DNA of 64,000 bases, from NCBI RefSeq assembly GCF_000226095.1, contig NC_016473.1, positions 1,488,001 to 1,552,000 of the forward strand, given 5' to 3'. Source of the DNA: Thermothelomyces thermophilus ATCC 42464. Taxonomy: Eukaryota; Ascomycota; Sordariomycetes; Sordariales; Chaetomiaceae. This document shows, one piece after another, positions 62,345 to 64,000 of this stretch. The notes beneath the pieces are model-generated. The model made no database searches. It saw only the letters and a program-made list of their open reading frames with translations, and was not told the origin of the DNA. Each line of letters begins with the position of its first letter. Position 1 is the stretch's first letter. The position numbers and the translations under genes are program-made.

Positions 62345-63063
62345 TTACCAGCCGCGCGCAAGGCTCAGAGCGGAATACGCAGAGGTGCCGATCAGCAGTA
62401 AGTTAATCAGAGAACCGACTGCCCCGCCCCTGATTGTTGTTAGCGAGACGGACGCTTCGATACCGGGAAGAGTACGGGAGGAAAAAAAAAAAAACCTACA
62501 AATGCCGACCATCCGGCCCCTTGGACGTGTAGCCAATGGCGTACAGGAGGCGAGAGGCGGACCAGGCGCCGCCCAGGGTCGCGGCGAAGGTGGGGTACTT
62601 GAGCCCCGAGATGAGCAAGGCGCCGAGGAACGGGGTCAGGTTCTCGGTGTAGTTGTTGTGGGCGCGTTGGGCTGCATTATGCCGGGTTTGGTCGGTCCGT
62701 TAGTGAGCGTTCCAACATTGGTTTCGCCCCGTATCATGCATACAGTAACAAATCGGGAGACACACACACACACGCCAAAGAAAAGGGGGGTTACAAGATT
62801 ACGTACCGCAGTTGAAGGTGAAGGCCCTCGGGTCCTTCTCGGCCTGCTCGGCCGAGGCATAGGCGTTGGGGTACTTGATGGCGGCCGCCTTGCGGCTCTT
62901 GGCGGTCAACACCCCATGCACGACATTGACGACGAAGGTCGAGGTGGCGGCCAGAAGGACGTAGCTATAGGAACGGGGCTGAATTAGCACACGTACACAA
63001 GGTCATGAGGACATTGTTGGGGATATCTCCATACCCGTAATCGCTGGGAATGACAATGGCCAT
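62345..63063 (-). CDS. MAPEG-family membrane protein, microsomal glutathione S-transferase 3-like
   Basis: Four exons on minus: 63063-63035, 62964-62807, 62671-62500 and 62429-62345, giving 147 aa, the usual MGST3 size. Joining gives MAIVIPSDYG-YVLLAATSTF, then FNC-AQRAHNNYTENLTPFL, then GPDGRHL-GGAVGSLINLLL and ends LARGW. Donors are GTATGG, GTACGT and GTAGGT; all phases close. Four hydrophobic segments are visible, and the RAHNNYTENLTPFL motif is the MAPEG signature (FNCAQRAHxNxxE type). MGST3-like enzymes conjugate glutathione or reduce lipid hydroperoxides in ER or mitochondrial membranes. The exact substrate here is unknown. The first exon is only 29 nt. A TATA-like element lies about 230 bp upstream, and a (CAA)n run precedes the start codon. 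Confidence 0.9.
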
Positions 63064-63073
63064 CTTGGCGGCG

Positions 63074-63099
63074 TGTTGTTGTTGTTGTTGTTGTTGTTG
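63074..63099 (+). repeat. (GTT)n repeat in the MAPEG 5' leader
   Basis: About eight GTT units; on the gene strand it is a (CAA)n 5' UTR, a composition common in translated fungal leaders. Confidence 0.85.
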
Positions 63100-63290
63100 G
63101 CTCTGGACAGGCACGCTTTGTGTATTGACTAAAATCTGGTGTTTCCGGGTAACTAGGTGAAAACGCTCTAAGGGAAAGACTTGAGGGAAGAACGAGTCTG
63201 CGAGATGAAGAAGAGGAAACAAGTGCGACTTTTATGGTGGCGTGCTTGACACTCTCCCCGAGGTTTGCGGAAGAGGCACTAGTCAGATCA

Positions 63291-63299
63291 TTTTATATA
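63291..63299 (-). promoter_or_regulatory. Putative TATA box of the MAPEG gene
   Basis: TATATAAAA on the minus strand, about 228 bp upstream of the start codon at 63063. Distance is plausible for a TATA-driven gene with a 5' UTR of 150-200 nt. Sequence resemblance only. Confidence 0.4.
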
Positions 63300-63961
63300 A
63301 CAGCAACCGCGATCATGCCACGGTTTTCTGTTTTCTTCGGCAATGCGTCTTTGATACGTAACCAGCTTTGAAGCCTTGCAACAAGCGATCCCTGACTAGC
63401 CCCACGTTCGGCGTTCTAGTTGTGGGCGGGCCAATGAGCTGACGCTCTCCGGAGAACTGAGACTGTCCGAAGCCGGTGGAAAAGTGTCCGCGGCCATGTG
63501 CTCGATTGTCCCCGTCGGATTACGAAATCTGCGCTTAAACTCTCCTTTTGTAGCCCGAGCGCCGGAAGGTTTTGACAGCCCAACGGCGACGGGGATGGAT
63601 GATCAGCCGCTGGTGTTGCAGTCAATTTTAGGGTGTCGGGAAGGATGGATGGCAGCGATATCGTGCAGCGGCTGACGGGTTTCCCCAGACAAAACGGGAT
63701 TGCCCGTTGGGCCTGGGGCAACTGCATCTGCATGGATGCATGGATGGTGCGTGAATGGCGGATCTGGCCGCCGTGCGGTTTGGTGCCTTTTTCGGTTAGA
63801 TCTTACCCCTTGCTTGGGTTGCTCGCATCGATTCAGCGGCCAACCATTGGCAGAGCACGAGATAAGCTCACGATGACACCATCGACTGGGACATACCGTA
63901 CCACACCACCGGTAACACCACATACATAATAGTCCGCGTACATTGCTCAGGGAGTGTGGTG

Positions 63962-63998
63962 TGTGAGAGTGAGAGAGTGAGAGTGAGAGAGAGAGAGA
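63962..63998 (+). repeat. (GA)n microsatellite
   Basis: GTGAGA/GAGAGA-rich run at the window edge; it may continue beyond it. Confidence 0.85.
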
Positions 63999-64000
63999 AA

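Larger units (their letters stand above)
63064..64000. other. Upstream region of the MAPEG gene to the window end
   Basis: Contains a (GTT)n run (63074-63099, CAA on the transcribed strand) directly before the MAPEG start codon, and a TATA-like box. It closes with a (GA)n-rich microsatellite (about 63962-63998). No supported ORF. Confidence 0.65.

Overview
The window looks like nuclear DNA of a filamentous ascomycete, most likely a Sordariomycete and perhaps near the Sordariales. The coding regions are GC-rich. Introns are short (54 to 238 nt) with GT-AG ends and CTAAC/CTGAC-type branch sites. The gene set is typical of Pezizomycotina: cohesin loader, Pet127, an NCBP3-like protein, O-GlcNAc transferase, Sec23, uL11 and a MAPEG protein. 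The order assignment is inferred from protein style; no phylogenetic test was possible.

Layout. The left edge (1-7127, all on +) holds the 3' end of the SCC4/MAU2 cohesin-loading factor, a small two-helix membrane protein of the fungal family often labelled 'rhomboid family', and a genuine rhomboid serine protease with three exons. PET127 (mitochondrial RNA metabolism) follows on the minus strand, convergent with the rhomboid gene. After a 6.6 kb spacer come three plus-strand genes (18538-27355): a Cys-rich/coiled-coil regulator-like protein, an NCBP3-like RNA-binding protein carrying five copies of an ELFPxK-type motif, and a His/Gln-rich coiled-coil protein of unknown function. A 9.5 kb stretch without a credible gene leads to an intronless two-repeat Myb protein (36890-37924), followed by another 6.8 kb without genes. 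The right third is gene-dense again: OGT, ribosomal protein uL11 (L12) and SEC23 on minus, a signal-peptide/Kelch/single-TM protein on plus, and an MGST3-like MAPEG protein on minus.

Exon structures were worked out by hand from splice sites, phase and family alignment from memory. Phase closes in every multi-exon gene. The least certain junction is the first intron of the NCBP3-like gene.

Intergenic DNA is not random. It carries long homopolymers (A39, G21, C19), microsatellites, and a dispersed family of short GTAC-rich, partly palindromic motifs (GTAATCCGTAC and TACTCCGT/ACGGAGTA cores), densest at 31.8-43.2 kb. I saw no transposon coding sequence, viral relic, CRISPR array, rRNA or convincing tRNA. 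The genes do not form one pathway. They are mainly housekeeping genes (chromosome cohesion, mitochondrial RNA, secretion, translation, nucleocytoplasmic glycosylation) mixed with a few uncharacterised fungal proteins.
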